Shown piece by piece: positions 19,116 to 27,785 of a stretch of 64,000 bases of DNA. Origin of the DNA: Buttiauxella gaviniae (GTDB lineage Bacteria > Pseudomonadota > Gammaproteobacteria > Enterobacterales > Enterobacteriaceae); assembly GCF_040786275.1 (NCBI RefSeq), contig NZ_JBFMVT010000002.1:1736001-1800000 (forward strand), given 5' to 3'. Position 1 is the stretch's first letter. Each line of letters begins with the position of its first letter. The translations under genes and the position numbers were made by a program. The notes beneath the pieces are model-generated. The model had not been told where the DNA came from, did no database searches, and saw nothing but the letters and a program-made list of their open reading frames with translations.

Positions 19116-20402
19116 TTAATTCATCCCTAACGCATGCGGCAGCCAGAGCGAAACCGCCGGGATATACGTTACCAACCCCAGCACCACCAACAACATGGCG
19201 TAGAACGGCAACATCGCTTTCACCACCACTTCGATCTTCTGCTTGCTCACCGCACTGGCGACAAACAGCACCGAACCGACCGGCGGGGTGATCAAACCAA
19301 TCCCTAAATTCACCATCATGATCATCCCGAAATGCACCGGATCAATACCCAGTGAATTGGTCACCGGCAGCAACACCGGGGTCAGGATCAAGATGATCGG
19401 CGCCATGTCCATCAGCGTGCCGATCAGCAGCAACATGATGTTGAGGTACATCAGAATCACGTATTTGTTATCAGACAGCGAGGTGAAGAACTCGGTGATG
19501 CGCGACGGCAGTTGCATGTACGTCATTACCGCGCCAAACGCCGCTGCGAAACCAATCAAAATCATGACGATAGAAACAGTTTTTACGGTACGGAACATTA
19601 GCTTCGGCAGTTCGTTCCACTTGTAGTCACGATAGATAAACATGGTGACGAAGAACGCCCAAACGCAGGCCACGGCCGCTGATTCCGTCGCGGTAAACAC
19701 TCCCGTCAGAATCCCGCCGAGGATGATAACCACCGTCATCAGGCCCCACAGGGCATCGAAGAAAATCTTTATCGCTTGTTTAAAGGGAATGCGCTCACCC
19801 TTTGGGTAACCGCGTTTATGGGCAAAGCCCAGGCAAAGGATCATCAGGCAGAAACCGAGCAGTAACCCCGGCAAAACCCCGGCGATAAACAGCGTGGCAA
19901 TGGAAACCGTGCCCCCTGCCGCCAGCGAATAAATCACCGAGTTATGACTTGGGGGAATTAAAATGGCCTGCACCGAGCCGCTCGCCGTTACGGCCGCTGC
20001 ATATTCGCGCGGATACCCCTTTTTTTCCATTTCAGGGATCATCACGCTGCCGATGGATGCCGTGTCCGCCACTGACGATCCAGAAATCGCACCGAAGAAA
20101 GTGGACGCCACGATATTCACCAGCGACAGGCCGCCGCGAATAAAGCCAACAAAGATATAGGCAAAGTTGACCAGGCGACGGGCAATGCCCCCTTCGGCCA
20201 TAATCGCACCCGCGAGAATAAAGAACGGTATCGCTAACAGAGTAAATTTATTCACCCCGCTGGTGATTTGAATCATGATCGCTTCCAGCGGCAAATCTAT
20301 CCATAGCGCACCAGCAATGGCACTTAGCCCAACGGCAAAGGCCACCGGCATTCCCACCGCGAGCAGCACGCCAAGCGTTGCGAGTAATATAAATGCGTCC
20401 AT
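19116..20402 (-). CDS. TRAP transporter large permease (DctM family)
   Basis: This is the transport channel of a tripartite ATP-independent periplasmic (TRAP) importer, driven by an ion gradient. The ATG at 20402 (MDAFILLATLGVL) is preceded by GGGGGAAAC and gives 428 residues; the frame opens to 20432 but that would overlap the small permease. It has about 12 hydrophobic segments and the family signatures FFGAISGSSVADTASIGS near residue 92 and GLITPPVG near residue 363. It is third in a dctP-Q-M operon. The substrate is not known from sequence; regulatory sites upstream suggest a sugar acid. Confidence 0.92.
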   Translation of the reverse strand: MDAFILLATLGVLLAVGMPVAFAVGLSAIAGALWIDLPLEAIMIQITSGVNKFTLLAIPFFILAGAIMAEGGIARRLVNFAYIFVGFIRGGLSLVNIVASTFFGAISGSSVADTASIGSVMIPEMEKKGYPREYAAAVTASGSVQAILIPPSHNSVIYSLAAGGTVSIATLFIAGVLPGLLLGFCLMILCLGFAHKRGYPKGERIPFKQAIKIFFDALWGLMTVVIILGGILTGVFTATESAAVACVWAFFVTMFIYRDYKWNELPKLMFRTVKTVSIVMILIGFAAAFGAVMTYMQLPSRITEFFTSLSDNKYVILMYLNIMLLLIGTLMDMAPIILILTPVLLPVTNSLGIDPVHFGMIMMVNLGIGLITPPVGSVLFVASAVSKQKIEVVVKAMLPFYAMLLVVLGLVTYIPAVSLWLPHALGMN

Positions 20403-20415
20403 GTTTCCCCCAGCC

Positions 20416-20925
20416 TTAACCGTGATTACCAAGCAGCACTACCGGACGGTTCTCTTGAGAACCAAACAGCAACCGCTCGACAACGAACAAAATCAGCAAC
20501 ACCGCGCCAACGGGCAGCGGCAAGTAGGTTTGGCCGGAAGTGAGCACCGGAAATTCAGCAACAGGTTGTTCCCACAAATCTGCGCACAGGTAGTAGCTGT
20601 AATAAAACATCACCACCGAAATCAGCAGCATCAGTAAATCAACGACACGCGCGCAAAACGTCTGCAATGCCAGCGGCAGACGGTCTGTCAGCATATTCAC
20701 CGCGATATGCGAACCGGCGCGGTAACTGACCGCCGCGCCAATAAACGTAAAGGTCACCATGCAGATTATTGCCACTGGTTCCGGCCAGGACTCTCCACGG
20801 TTAAGGACATAGCGTGAGAAAATCCCAATCGGAATAATGACCGTCATCACCAGCAGAGATAGCCCCGCCACAAACATCGCCAGCAAATAAACTTTATCCA
20901 TCACATCTGAGTAGCGTTGGGACAT
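20416..20925 (-). CDS. TRAP transporter small permease (DctQ family)
   Basis: The 169-residue protein has four predicted membrane segments and the DctQ-type motif near GESWPEPVAIICMVTF in the second. DctQ supports the large permease DctM in the inner membrane. It lies between the binding-protein and large-permease genes, 34 bases after dctP and 13 bases before the chosen dctM start, so the three are clearly one operon. Confidence 0.9.
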   Translation of the reverse strand: MSQRYSDVMDKVYLLAMFVAGLSLLVMTVIIPIGIFSRYVLNRGESWPEPVAIICMVTFTFIGAAVSYRAGSHIAVNMLTDRLPLALQTFCARVVDLLMLLISVVMFYYSYYLCADLWEQPVAEFPVLTSGQTYLPLPVGAVLLILFVVERLLFGSQENRPVVLLGNHG

Positions 20926-20959
20926 AAGATGCCCTCCACGAAAGCGTTAGCGATAAAAA

Positions 20960-21943
20960 TTACTGAACATCAGAGATGGCTTTCATCAGATCCTGATGCT
21001 TATCGCCGTACTCTTTGCGCACCGGCTCAGTCGCTTTCACAAACCAGGCTTTGTCGATTTCGTGGAACTGAACGCCACCGGCTTTCATTTTTTCCAGCGC
21101 TTGCGTGTTATAGGCATTCCACAACTCGCGCTGTTCCATTTGCGTGTCACGCGCCAGTTTGAGGATTTTTTGCTGTTGGTCAGGCGTTAATTTGTCCCAC
21201 TTCACTTTTGAATAAAGCAGCATTTCTGGCGTGATGAAGTGGCCGCTCAGCGTGTAGTTTTTCGCGACCGGCATGTAGTTGTGGGCAATAAACGTCGGTG
21301 GATTGTTTTCGGCACCGTCAATAACGCCGGTTTGCATCCCGCTATACACTTCGCTCACGCCCATCGCGACCGAGTTGGCCCCCATGTCTTTCAGCGTGGC
21401 TAACGCAACCGGGCTGCCCTGAACGCGGATTTTCATCCCTTTCAGATCTTCCGGTTTCACCACCGGGTTTTTGGTAATCAGGTTACGCGTGCCGGAATCC
21501 ATCCAGCCGAGGAACACCAGGCGCGATTTCGGGTTATTGGTTAGCTTATCGCCAATTTGCTTGCCCAGATCGCCGTCGATCACTTTGTGCATATGATCTT
21601 CATCGCGGAACACGTACGGTAGGGTAAAGACTTCGACATCCGGCAGAATTGCGGCAACCGGCGCCATCGAAACGCGGATCATGTCGATTGCGCCCATTTG
21701 CGCCTGTTCAATCATCTGTTTTTCATCGCCCAGCACGCCGCTGGGGAACACTTTAATCTCTAAATCACCGTTAGTTTCTTGCTTGAGTTTTTCACCCATA
21801 TGCTGAACCGCCACCACGTTTGGATAGCCTTCCGGATGAACATCAGCGGCTTTAATCACTTGTGCAAGTGCGCTTTGCGCAAACAAAACGGATGCGGTAG
21901 ACAGACATAAACCAGCGAAAGCAGGCAGAAAAGTCTTCTTCAT
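20960..21943 (-). CDS. TRAP transporter solute-binding protein (DctP family)
   Basis: This 327-residue periplasmic receptor has a signal peptide (about residues 1-27, ending SALAQ) and the DctP fold. The family signature near GVLGDEKQMIEQAQMGAIDM (residues about 68-87) and the carboxylate-binding arginine region MKIRVQGSP (about 170-178) are present, so the ligand should be an organic or sugar acid. GGAGCGACACA precedes the ATG. It leads the operon and is preceded by KdgR-like and CRP-like sites. E. coli has no TRAP genes here; its only related system (yiaMNO) lies elsewhere. Confidence 0.92.
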   Translation of the reverse strand: MKKTFLPAFAGLCLSTASVLFAQSALAQVIKAADVHPEGYPNVVAVQHMGEKLKQETNGDLEIKVFPSGVLGDEKQMIEQAQMGAIDMIRVSMAPVAAILPDVEVFTLPYVFRDEDHMHKVIDGDLGKQIGDKLTNNPKSRLVFLGWMDSGTRNLITKNPVVKPEDLKGMKIRVQGSPVALATLKDMGANSVAMGVSEVYSGMQTGVIDGAENNPPTFIAHNYMPVAKNYTLSGHFITPEMLLYSKVKWDKLTPDQQQKILKLARDTQMEQRELWNAYNTQALEKMKAGGVQFHEIDKAWFVKATEPVRKEYGDKHQDLMKAISDVQ

Positions 21944-21980
21944 TGTGTCGCTCCAGCAGAGGTAGGGATGTGAGGTAAGA

Positions 21981-22001
21981 AGTAAAACAATGTTTTATTT
22001 T
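21981..22001 (-). promoter_or_regulatory. KdgR-like operator upstream of TRAP operon
   Basis: The 21-mer AGTAAAACAATG-TTTTATTTT matches 19 of 21 positions of the KdgR consensus AATRAAAYRNYR-TTTCATTWT, including the whole RAAAYRNYRTTT core. It contains a perfect 7-1-7 palindrome TAAAACA/TGTTTTA. It lies about 38 bases before the dctP ATG, at or just past the likely transcription start, a repressing position. Confidence 0.65.
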
Positions 22002-22012
22002 GTCGTTTAAAA

Positions 22013-22053
22013 ATTAGACTACGGGGAAAAAAGCGAGGGTGAAGCACTTCACA
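22013..22053 (-). promoter_or_regulatory. CRP-like site and -10 element of TRAP operon
   Basis: On the minus strand TGTGA-AGTGCT-TCACC (22053-22038) matches 9 of 10 core positions of the CRP site. A TCTAAT -10 hexamer (22018-22013) puts the CRP centre about 40 bases upstream of the start, close to the class II spacing. No good -35 hexamer is present, as is usual for CRP-dependent promoters. Confidence 0.6.
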
Positions 22054-22141
22054 AAAAGCGACAAAAAATGAAATCGAAGTTCAAGGCAGATGCAAAGAGG
22101 GTTCAGAAGCCCAAAGCGGGGAGCAAAGGGCTATGGCGAAA

Positions 22142-22387
22142 TTATTGGCCTTTACGCAGCAGGTATTGGTAAGGCAATGATTCCACTTGTTTCGCAAGCA
22201 GTTCGTGTTCCATAAAAACACAAAAACCGGGGATGTCACGCGTAGTCGCGGGATCATCAGCGATCACCAGTAAGGTTTCGCCAGACTGCATACCGCGGAC
22301 GGTTTTACGGACCATCATTACCGGTTCAGGGCAGCGCAGGCCCAGAGCATCAAGCGTATGGTCAGGATTGGAAAAAAGATCGGTCAT
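22142..22387 (-). CDS. tusA: TusA, sulfur carrier for tRNA 2-thiouridine
   Basis: TusA takes persulfide sulfur from IscS and passes it to TusBCD for mnm5s2U modification of tRNA. The ATG at 22387 ([13 protein letters not shown]) gives 81 residues as in E. coli; an upstream in-frame start at 22408 adds seven unconserved residues. The sulfur-carrying cysteine is C19 in the LRCPEPVM motif. In E. coli it lies next to zntA; here the TRAP operon separates them. It is divergent from yhhQ. Confidence 0.95.
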   Translation of the reverse strand: MTDLFSNPDHTLDALGLRCPEPVMMVRKTVRGMQSGETLLVIADDPATTRDIPGFCVFMEHELLAKQVESLPYQYLLRKGQ

Positions 22388-22479
22388 GAGCAGTCTCGGA
22401 TTTAACAAACCGCGCTAGTTTACGCCGGGCAGATTATCGCGCAAGTCACGTGAACGATTGCGCTAAAATTAACCATTGC

Positions 22480-22515
22480 AAAGCGGGGTTAAAGCAGTAT
22501 CATCGCCCCCGCTTT
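22480..22515. other. Inverted repeat upstream of the yhhQ riboswitch
   Basis: AAAGCGGGG (22480-22488) and CCCCGCTTT (22507-22515) are perfect 9-bp inverted repeats with an 18-base loop. No T-run follows in either direction. It may be a protein site or an upstream RNA stem in the tusA/yhhQ divergent region. Confidence 0.45.
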
Positions 22516-22522
22516 AAAAAGA

Positions 22523-22554
22523 CCAGGGTTCCCTCACCCCTTTCACTAAAAAGG
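22523..22554 (+). promoter_or_regulatory. preQ1-I riboswitch candidate in yhhQ leader
   Basis: AGGGTTCCCTCACCCCT folds into a short stem (AGGG/CCCT, 22525-22528 with 22538-22541). Its loop ends in A-C just before the 3' strand, where preQ1-I aptamers place the ligand-pairing cytosine (C22537). The A-rich tail ACTAAAAAGG can fold back, its AGG pairing with CCT of the loop (22532-22534) to make the H-type pseudoknot. That AGG is also the yhhQ ribosome site, seven bases before the ATG, so ligand binding should block translation. Confidence 0.72.
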
Positions 22555-22561
22555 CTACAAA

Positions 22562-23227
22562 ATGACGCAGTTCAATTCTACTCAGCGCACTAAAGCGCTG
22601 TTCTGGCTATCGCTATTCCATTTGCTGGTGATCACTTCCAGCAACTATCTGGTGCAATTACCGGTTTCGGTTTTTGGGTTCCATACCACCTGGGGCGCGT
22701 TCAGCTTTCCGTTTATCTTCCTCGCAACCGACCTGACGGTACGCATTTTTGGCGCGCCTCTCGCTCGACGGATTATTTTTGCCGTAATGTTGCCTGCGCT
22801 GATCATCTCCTATGGTATTTCCGCGCTGTTTTATATGGGCACCTGGCAAGGATTTGAGGCGCTTACGCATTTCAATCTGTTTGTCGCCCGTATCGCTACC
22901 GCAAGTTTCATGGCTTATGCGCTGGGGCAGATTCTGGACGTTCACGTCTTTAATCGGCTGCGCCAGAGCCGCTACTGGTGGCTTGCGCCAACGGCATCTA
23001 CACTTTTCGGTAATATCAGCGACACGCTCTCCTTCTTCTTTATTGCTTTCTGGCGCAGCCCGGATGCCTTTATGGCGCAGCATTGGGTCGAGATCGCTAT
23101 CGTCGATTACTGCTTTAAAGTATTAATCAGCATCGTGTTCTTCCTGCCAATGTATGGCGTCCTGCTGAATATGTTATTGAAACGACTGGCAGATAAGTCT
23201 GAAAGTTCGGCGTTACAGCCGGGTTGA
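22562..23227 (+). CDS. yhhQ: YhhQ, queuosine precursor (preQ0/preQ1) transporter
   Basis: YhhQ imports the 7-deazaguanine precursors preQ0 and preQ1 used to make queuosine in tRNA. The 221 residues match E. coli YhhQ (COG1738) in length, with about six membrane segments and family motifs FHTTWGAFSFPFIFLATDLTVR-like near residues 40-60 and FGNISDTLSFF near residue 150. A preQ1 riboswitch-like fold covers its ribosome site, giving feedback control that agrees with the function. Confidence 0.94.
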   Translation: MTQFNSTQRTKALFWLSLFHLLVITSSNYLVQLPVSVFGFHTTWGAFSFPFIFLATDLTVRIFGAPLARRIIFAVMLPALIISYGISALFYMGTWQGFEALTHFNLFVARIATASFMAYALGQILDVHVFNRLRQSRYWWLAPTASTLFGNISDTLSFFFIAFWRSPDAFMAQHWVEIAIVDYCFKVLISIVFFLPMYGVLLNMLLKRLADKSESSALQPG

Positions 23228-23299
23228 CGGTGGTTGAATTATCTTGTGATAAGATGCTGAGATTGGCCGAAAAGGCTTGCTAACGTAAAGGAAGAAGTC

Positions 23300-23854
23300 A
23301 TGGGTAACCTGGTAAAATATGTCGGTATTGGCCTGCTGGTATTGGGCCTGGCCGCTTGCGATAACAACGACAGCAAAACCGCAACCACACCTGCGGCGGA
23401 AAGTAGCGCAGCCGGTCAACCGATTAGCCTGCTGGACGGGAAAATCAGCTTTGCGCTGCCTGCGGATATGACCGACCAGAGCGGTAAAGTGGGAACTCAG
23501 GCAAACAACATGCACGTCTATTCTGATGCAACTGGTCAGAAAGCGGTGATTGTGATTGTCGGTGAAAACACACCTGACGATTTGGCGGCTTTAGCAAAAC
23601 GTCTTGAAGATCAGCAACGCGCTCGTGACCCACAGTTGCAAGTGGTGACCAATAAATCCGTTGAGATCAAAGGCCACACGCTGCAACAGCTCGACAGTAT
23701 CATTTCAGCCAAAGGCCAGACCGCTTACTCATCCGTAATTCTGGGTAAAGTGGATAACCAACTGTTAACCATGCAGATAACGCTGCCTGCGGATAACCAG
23801 CAGCAGGCGCAAACTGCCGCTGAAAACATCATTAATACCATCACCATCAAGTAA
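23300..23854 (+). CDS. dcrB: DcrB, inner-membrane lipoprotein
   Basis: DcrB is a lipoprotein first found as needed for phage C1 and C6 infection and later linked to lipoprotein maturation and envelope integrity. The 184-residue precursor has a type II signal peptide with lipobox LAAC (C20) followed by Asp, the Lol-avoidance signal that keeps it in the inner membrane. The mature domain follows a flexible Thr/Ala/Ser linker. The stop is one base from the convergent yhhS stop. Confidence 0.93.
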   Translation: MGNLVKYVGIGLLVLGLAACDNNDSKTATTPAAESSAAGQPISLLDGKISFALPADMTDQSGKVGTQANNMHVYSDATGQKAVIVIVGENTPDDLAALAKRLEDQQRARDPQLQVVTNKSVEIKGHTLQQLDSIISAKGQTAYSSVILGKVDNQLLTMQITLPADNQQQAQTAAENIINTITIK

Positions 23855-25075
23855 TTATTGTGATGATGAAACGGTCTCCGGTTGCTCAATCGGAGGCCGT
23901 TTTTTTAGCTGCCACGCCATGACCAATGCGATACAAACCAGCATCGCTGCCGCAAGATAAATCAACGACACACCCGCGTAAGCCATCACAAATCCGGCTA
24001 ATGGCCCGGTAATCCCCAGCGATAAATCCATAAATACGGTATACATCGCCAGTGCGCTGCCCTGGTTTTGTTGCGGCACCCTTTTCACCGCCACTACACC
24101 TAACGCCGGGAACACCAGCGAGAAACCCGCACCGGTCAGGAACGTGCCAGCTTTCGCCATCCAGGGCTCAACCGCAAAGCCCACAAATAACAAACCGATA
24201 ATCTCGACCAGGAAACAGATCATCGCCACATTCAGGCCGCCAAGCCGGTTAATGCCATTCGGGAAAAGTAAGCGAGTGCCCACAAACGCGCAGCTAAATA
24301 GTGTTAATGCGAAAGCCGCGCCGTCCCAACCTTTGGCGTCATAAAACAGCGTAATGAAGGTTGCGATAACGCCAAACCCCGCCGATGCCAGCGCAAGTGC
24401 CATACCGTAAGGCCAGACGCGCCCAAGCACCGCACGAAACGGCAGCGGTTTGCCTTTGCTGGCTTTTACCGCCGGGCGTGGGAGCGCCAGCAGCACCGCA
24501 ATCAGGGCCACCGCCATAATAATTCCGGCTAATAATTTGAGCCCGCCGAGGTGATAGAACAGCACGCCCAGTGGCGCACCCATCGCCATCGCGCCATAGG
24601 TGACAATACCATTCCAGGAAATCACTCGCCCGATATGTAGCGACCCCACGACGCCGACACCCCACAGGGTTGACCCGGTGCCCGCAAAACTTTGCCCAAT
24701 TCCTAAAATAACGCGCCCCAGGCAGAGCAACACCAGGCTTACCAACGGCCAGGCACTGCCCAGCGCCGCGAGCATGTAGCTCATGCCGCTGAGGAAGCAG
24801 CCGCACAAACCGAAAATGACGATTTTTTTCGGGCCCAGAATATCCGCGTAGCGCCCGGCATGAGGGCGACTCAACAGCGTGGCGAAATATTGCAGACTAA
24901 TCACCAACCCTGCCCAAAACGCACTGTAACCCATGACGTCATGAACATAGCCGGGCAGCACCGCCAGCGGCAGGCCAATGGTCATATAGCTGGCGAAGTT
25001 GAACATCACTACGGAGACAATCTGTAGATTGAGGCGGAAACTGCTTGTGGCAGGGGCGGGTGTGAGATCAGGCAT
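23855..25075 (-). CDS. yhhS: YhhS, MFS transporter
   Basis: YhhS is a major-facilitator exporter of 12 membrane segments; E. coli YhhS has been linked to arabinose and glyphosate tolerance when overproduced. The ATG at 25075 (MPDLTPAPATSSFRLNL) aligns with the E. coli start and gives 406 residues; another ATG lies two codons earlier. Loop motif GRYADILGPKKIVIFG (about residues 75-90) is the MFS A-motif. The C-terminal codons double as the dcrB terminator. Confidence 0.93.
   Translation of the reverse strand: MPDLTPAPATSSFRLNLQIVSVVMFNFASYMTIGLPLAVLPGYVHDVMGYSAFWAGLVISLQYFATLLSRPHAGRYADILGPKKIVIFGLCGCFLSGMSYMLAALGSAWPLVSLVLLCLGRVILGIGQSFAGTGSTLWGVGVVGSLHIGRVISWNGIVTYGAMAMGAPLGVLFYHLGGLKLLAGIIMAVALIAVLLALPRPAVKASKGKPLPFRAVLGRVWPYGMALALASAGFGVIATFITLFYDAKGWDGAAFALTLFSCAFVGTRLLFPNGINRLGGLNVAMICFLVEIIGLLFVGFAVEPWMAKAGTFLTGAGFSLVFPALGVVAVKRVPQQNQGSALAMYTVFMDLSLGITGPLAGFVMAYAGVSLIYLAAAMLVCIALVMAWQLKKRPPIEQPETVSSSQ
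23871..23906 (+). terminator. dcrB terminator inside the yhhS coding region
   Basis: ACGGTCTCCG and CGGAGGCCGT form a 10-bp stem around GTTGCTCAAT, followed by seven Ts. It lies past the dcrB stop but entirely within the last codons of yhhS on the other strand, where it codes for KKRPPIEQPET. Confidence 0.85.
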
Positions 25076-25217
25076 AATCATTCACTTATAAAACAGCGTT
25101 CCCCAGTATAACCACGTCGCGTTTCACATTTCAGCTACAGACTTTCAGACTCAACCTGCAAGTGAGAAACAAACGAAGCGCTACACTAAGAAGATCCCTC
25201 GTAGACAGGACCTTTTC

Positions 25218-26267
25218 ATGCTTTCTCCAGAACCCGATAAAACCGGGCTACATATCCTTTTAAAGCTCTCCGCGCTGGTGATTATTCTCGCCGGTATTCA
25301 TGCTGCGGCAGACATTATCGTCCAGCTTTTGTTGGCGCTCTTTTTTGCCATTGTACTTAACCCGCTAGTCACCTGGCTTATCCGCCGGGGTGTGAATCGC
25401 CCGCTGGCGATTTCGATGGTTGTGTTTGCGATGCTGGTTGTGCTGACGATGTTGGTCGGCGTGCTGGCAGCGTCGATGAGTGAATTCATCGATCTGATGC
25501 CGAAATACAACAAGATGCTGACGCAAAAGGTCTACGAAATCGAAAAAATGCTGCCGTTTATGCATCTGCGATTATCGCCTGAACGCATGTTGCAGCGTAT
25601 GGACTCAGAAAAAGTGATGTCTTATGCCACAACCCTGATGACGGGTCTTTCCGGGGCGATGGCCAGCGTTTTGCTGCTGGTGATGACGGTCGTATTCATG
25701 CTGTTCGAAGTGCGCCACGTTCCTTACAAACTGCGCTTTGCTCTCTCGAATCCCAAAATCCATATCGCCAGCCTGCACCGCGCCCTTAAAGGCGTGACAC
25801 ATTATCTGGCGCTAAAAACGCTTATTAGCTTGTGGACCGGGCTGATTATTTGGCTCGGGTTGGAATTGTTAAATGTACAGTTTGCGCTGATGTGGGGCGT
25901 GCTGGGCTTCTTATTGAATTACATCCCGAATATCGGCTCGGTGATTTCTGCTATTCCGCCGATGATTCAGGCATTTCTCTTCAACGGCACCTATGAAATG
26001 GTGCTGGTCGGCGTGCTATTCCTGGTTGTCCATATGGTGCTCGGCAACATTATCGAGCCGCGAATGATGGGCCGCGGGCTGGGAATGTCGACCTTCGTGG
26101 TCTTCCTCTCATTGCTGTTCTGGGGATGGCTACTCGGCCCGGTGGGCATGTTGCTTTCAGTCCCGCTGACCAGCGTCTGTAAAATCCTGATGGAAACCAC
26201 CAAGGGTGGAACCAAACTGGCTGTGTTACTGGGTCAAGGGAGGCCGAAAAGCAGATTGCCGGGGTAG
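25218..26267 (+). CDS. yhhT: YhhT, AI-2E family transporter
   Basis: YhhT is a 349-residue membrane protein of the AI-2 exporter/PerM family with about eight membrane segments. Family features are FLLNYIPNIGSVISAIPP near residue 233 and NIIEPRMMGRGLGMS near residue 275. The TqsA member exports autoinducer-2, other members act as Na+/H+ antiporters, and YhhT itself has no proven substrate. Length and ends match E. coli YhhT. Downstream the E. coli gene order breaks off and an accessory block begins. Confidence 0.92.
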   Translation: MLSPEPDKTGLHILLKLSALVIILAGIHAAADIIVQLLLALFFAIVLNPLVTWLIRRGVNRPLAISMVVFAMLVVLTMLVGVLAASMSEFIDLMPKYNKMLTQKVYEIEKMLPFMHLRLSPERMLQRMDSEKVMSYATTLMTGLSGAMASVLLLVMTVVFMLFEVRHVPYKLRFALSNPKIHIASLHRALKGVTHYLALKTLISLWTGLIIWLGLELLNVQFALMWGVLGFLLNYIPNIGSVISAIPPMIQAFLFNGTYEMVLVGVLFLVVHMVLGNIIEPRMMGRGLGMSTFVVFLSLLFWGWLLGPVGMLLSVPLTSVCKILMETTKGGTKLAVLLGQGRPKSRLPG

Positions 26268-26372
26268 GAAAATGTATTCACTTATCATTTCTCTTAACGA
26301 AAAAACGGCTTCGTTTGCTGCAAGATAAATTAAGGTTCATGGTGTGGAAAAGGAAAAAGGAGTGCTAAACCC

Positions 26373-27785
26373 ATGCCACAAACCGATTCATCTTTTACCC
26401 TGGTCGCCATCAAGCAGCCGGAGATTTACCCTGGCATCCCGAGCGTTACATTAAACGACCAGACGATTCAGGAACGCTGCCGCAAAATACTGCAGGGTAT
26501 GGCGCTACAGAACCTTGATTCGCTGGTCATCTACGCCGATAAAGAGCATGGCGGAAATTTTGAGTATTTGACCGGCTTTATTCCGCGCTTTGAAGAAGCC
26601 TTGCTGGTGCTGCACAAAAATGGCGAAGCGGTGTTGGTGCTGGGAAATGAAAACCTCAAATTGGCGCAGCACTGCAGAATTTCAGCAAGGCCGGTGCATG
26701 CCCCGTGGTTTTCTCTCCCCAACCAGCCTATGGAAACGGCGCTTTCGCTGAGCGAAGTTTTACAGTCTGCCGGGCTAACCGGAAAGCAGCGCGTCGGCGT
26801 TGCGGGCTGGAAACTCTTCACCAGCACACACGAAGACACGACCTCGCTGTTTGATATTCCAACCTTTATTTTTCAGGCGCTCCAGACCGCTCTCACGCCT
26901 GCATGTGAATTACTGAACGCCACCCATTTGTTTATTTCGCCACGCGATGGGGCTCGCATAATCAACAACGCCAATGAACTCGCCCATTATGAATACGGGG
27001 CAAACCTGGCATCGAGTGCGGCCCTAACCGCGTTAAATGCGATTGAATTGGGGAAAACGGAAAAGTCGATTGCCGCATTGCTGGCTGCCGAAGGGCAAGC
27101 GAATAACGTGGTGACCATTGCCGCAACAGGCGAGCGTTTTGACAACGCGAATTTATACCCTTCGGATAAAAAAATTCAGGCTGGGGATAAATTCTCATTA
27201 ACCGTGAGCTACAAAGGCGGTTTAACCAGCCGCGCGGCGTATGTGGTAAACGAAGCCGAGGAACTTCATGCAGACGTAAGAGATTATCTCGACGTGGTTG
27301 CCATTCCCTATTATCGCGCGGTCGTAAGCTGGCTTGAAAATATGCGCATCGGCGTGAAAGGCCATGAAGTGTATGAGCTGATTGAGCGCGTTCTGCCGAA
27401 AGCTGAATACCACTGGCACCTCAATCCGGGCCATTTAGTTGCTGACGAAGAGTGGCTTTGCTCGCCGATTTACCCGGCATCAGATATTCCTTTAGCCAGC
27501 GGAATGCTATTGCAGATCGACATTATTCCCTCACGCAAAGGCTATGCCGGCGCCAGCATCGAAGACACCATCGCCCTTGCGGATGAATCATTGCGTCTGC
27601 AAATTGCGGCTCTTTACCCTGAGCTGTGGCAGCGAATTTCCGCCCGCCGGGCGTACATCCGCGATGTGCTAAATATTCAACTGCACGATGATGTTCTGCC
27701 GCTTTCTAATACCGTGGGGTATTTGCGGCCTTATCTGCTCAATAAGTCGTTCGCATTATGTAGAAACGTGCGTCGAACGAGCTGA
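26373..27785 (+). CDS. M24 family aminopeptidase-like protein lacking metal ligands
   Basis: The 470-residue protein has the two-domain layout of Xaa-Pro aminopeptidases: an N-terminal creatinase-like domain (about 30-200) and a C-terminal pita-bread domain. The usual dinuclear metal ligands Asp, Asp, His, Glu, Glu are mostly missing. The segment where the two Asp should be reads SLTVSYKGGLTSRAAYVV, the EP motif is replaced by QIDIIPS, and only the final SIEDTIAL glutamate is clear. It may be a non-hydrolytic pita-bread protein. The start follows GGAG at some distance. Its last 30 bases overlap the convergent MFS gene. No E. coli counterpart at this site. Confidence 0.8.
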   Translation: MPQTDSSFTLVAIKQPEIYPGIPSVTLNDQTIQERCRKILQGMALQNLDSLVIYADKEHGGNFEYLTGFIPRFEEALLVLHKNGEAVLVLGNENLKLAQHCRISARPVHAPWFSLPNQPMETALSLSEVLQSAGLTGKQRVGVAGWKLFTSTHEDTTSLFDIPTFIFQALQTALTPACELLNATHLFISPRDGARIINNANELAHYEYGANLASSAALTALNAIELGKTEKSIAALLAAEGQANNVVTIAATGERFDNANLYPSDKKIQAGDKFSLTVSYKGGLTSRAAYVVNEAEELHADVRDYLDVVAIPYYRAVVSWLENMRIGVKGHEVYELIERVLPKAEYHWHLNPGHLVADEEWLCSPIYPASDIPLASGMLLQIDIIPSRKGYAGASIEDTIALADESLRLQIAALYPELWQRISARRAYIRDVLNIQLHDDVLPLSNTVGYLRPYLLNKSFALCRNVRRTS

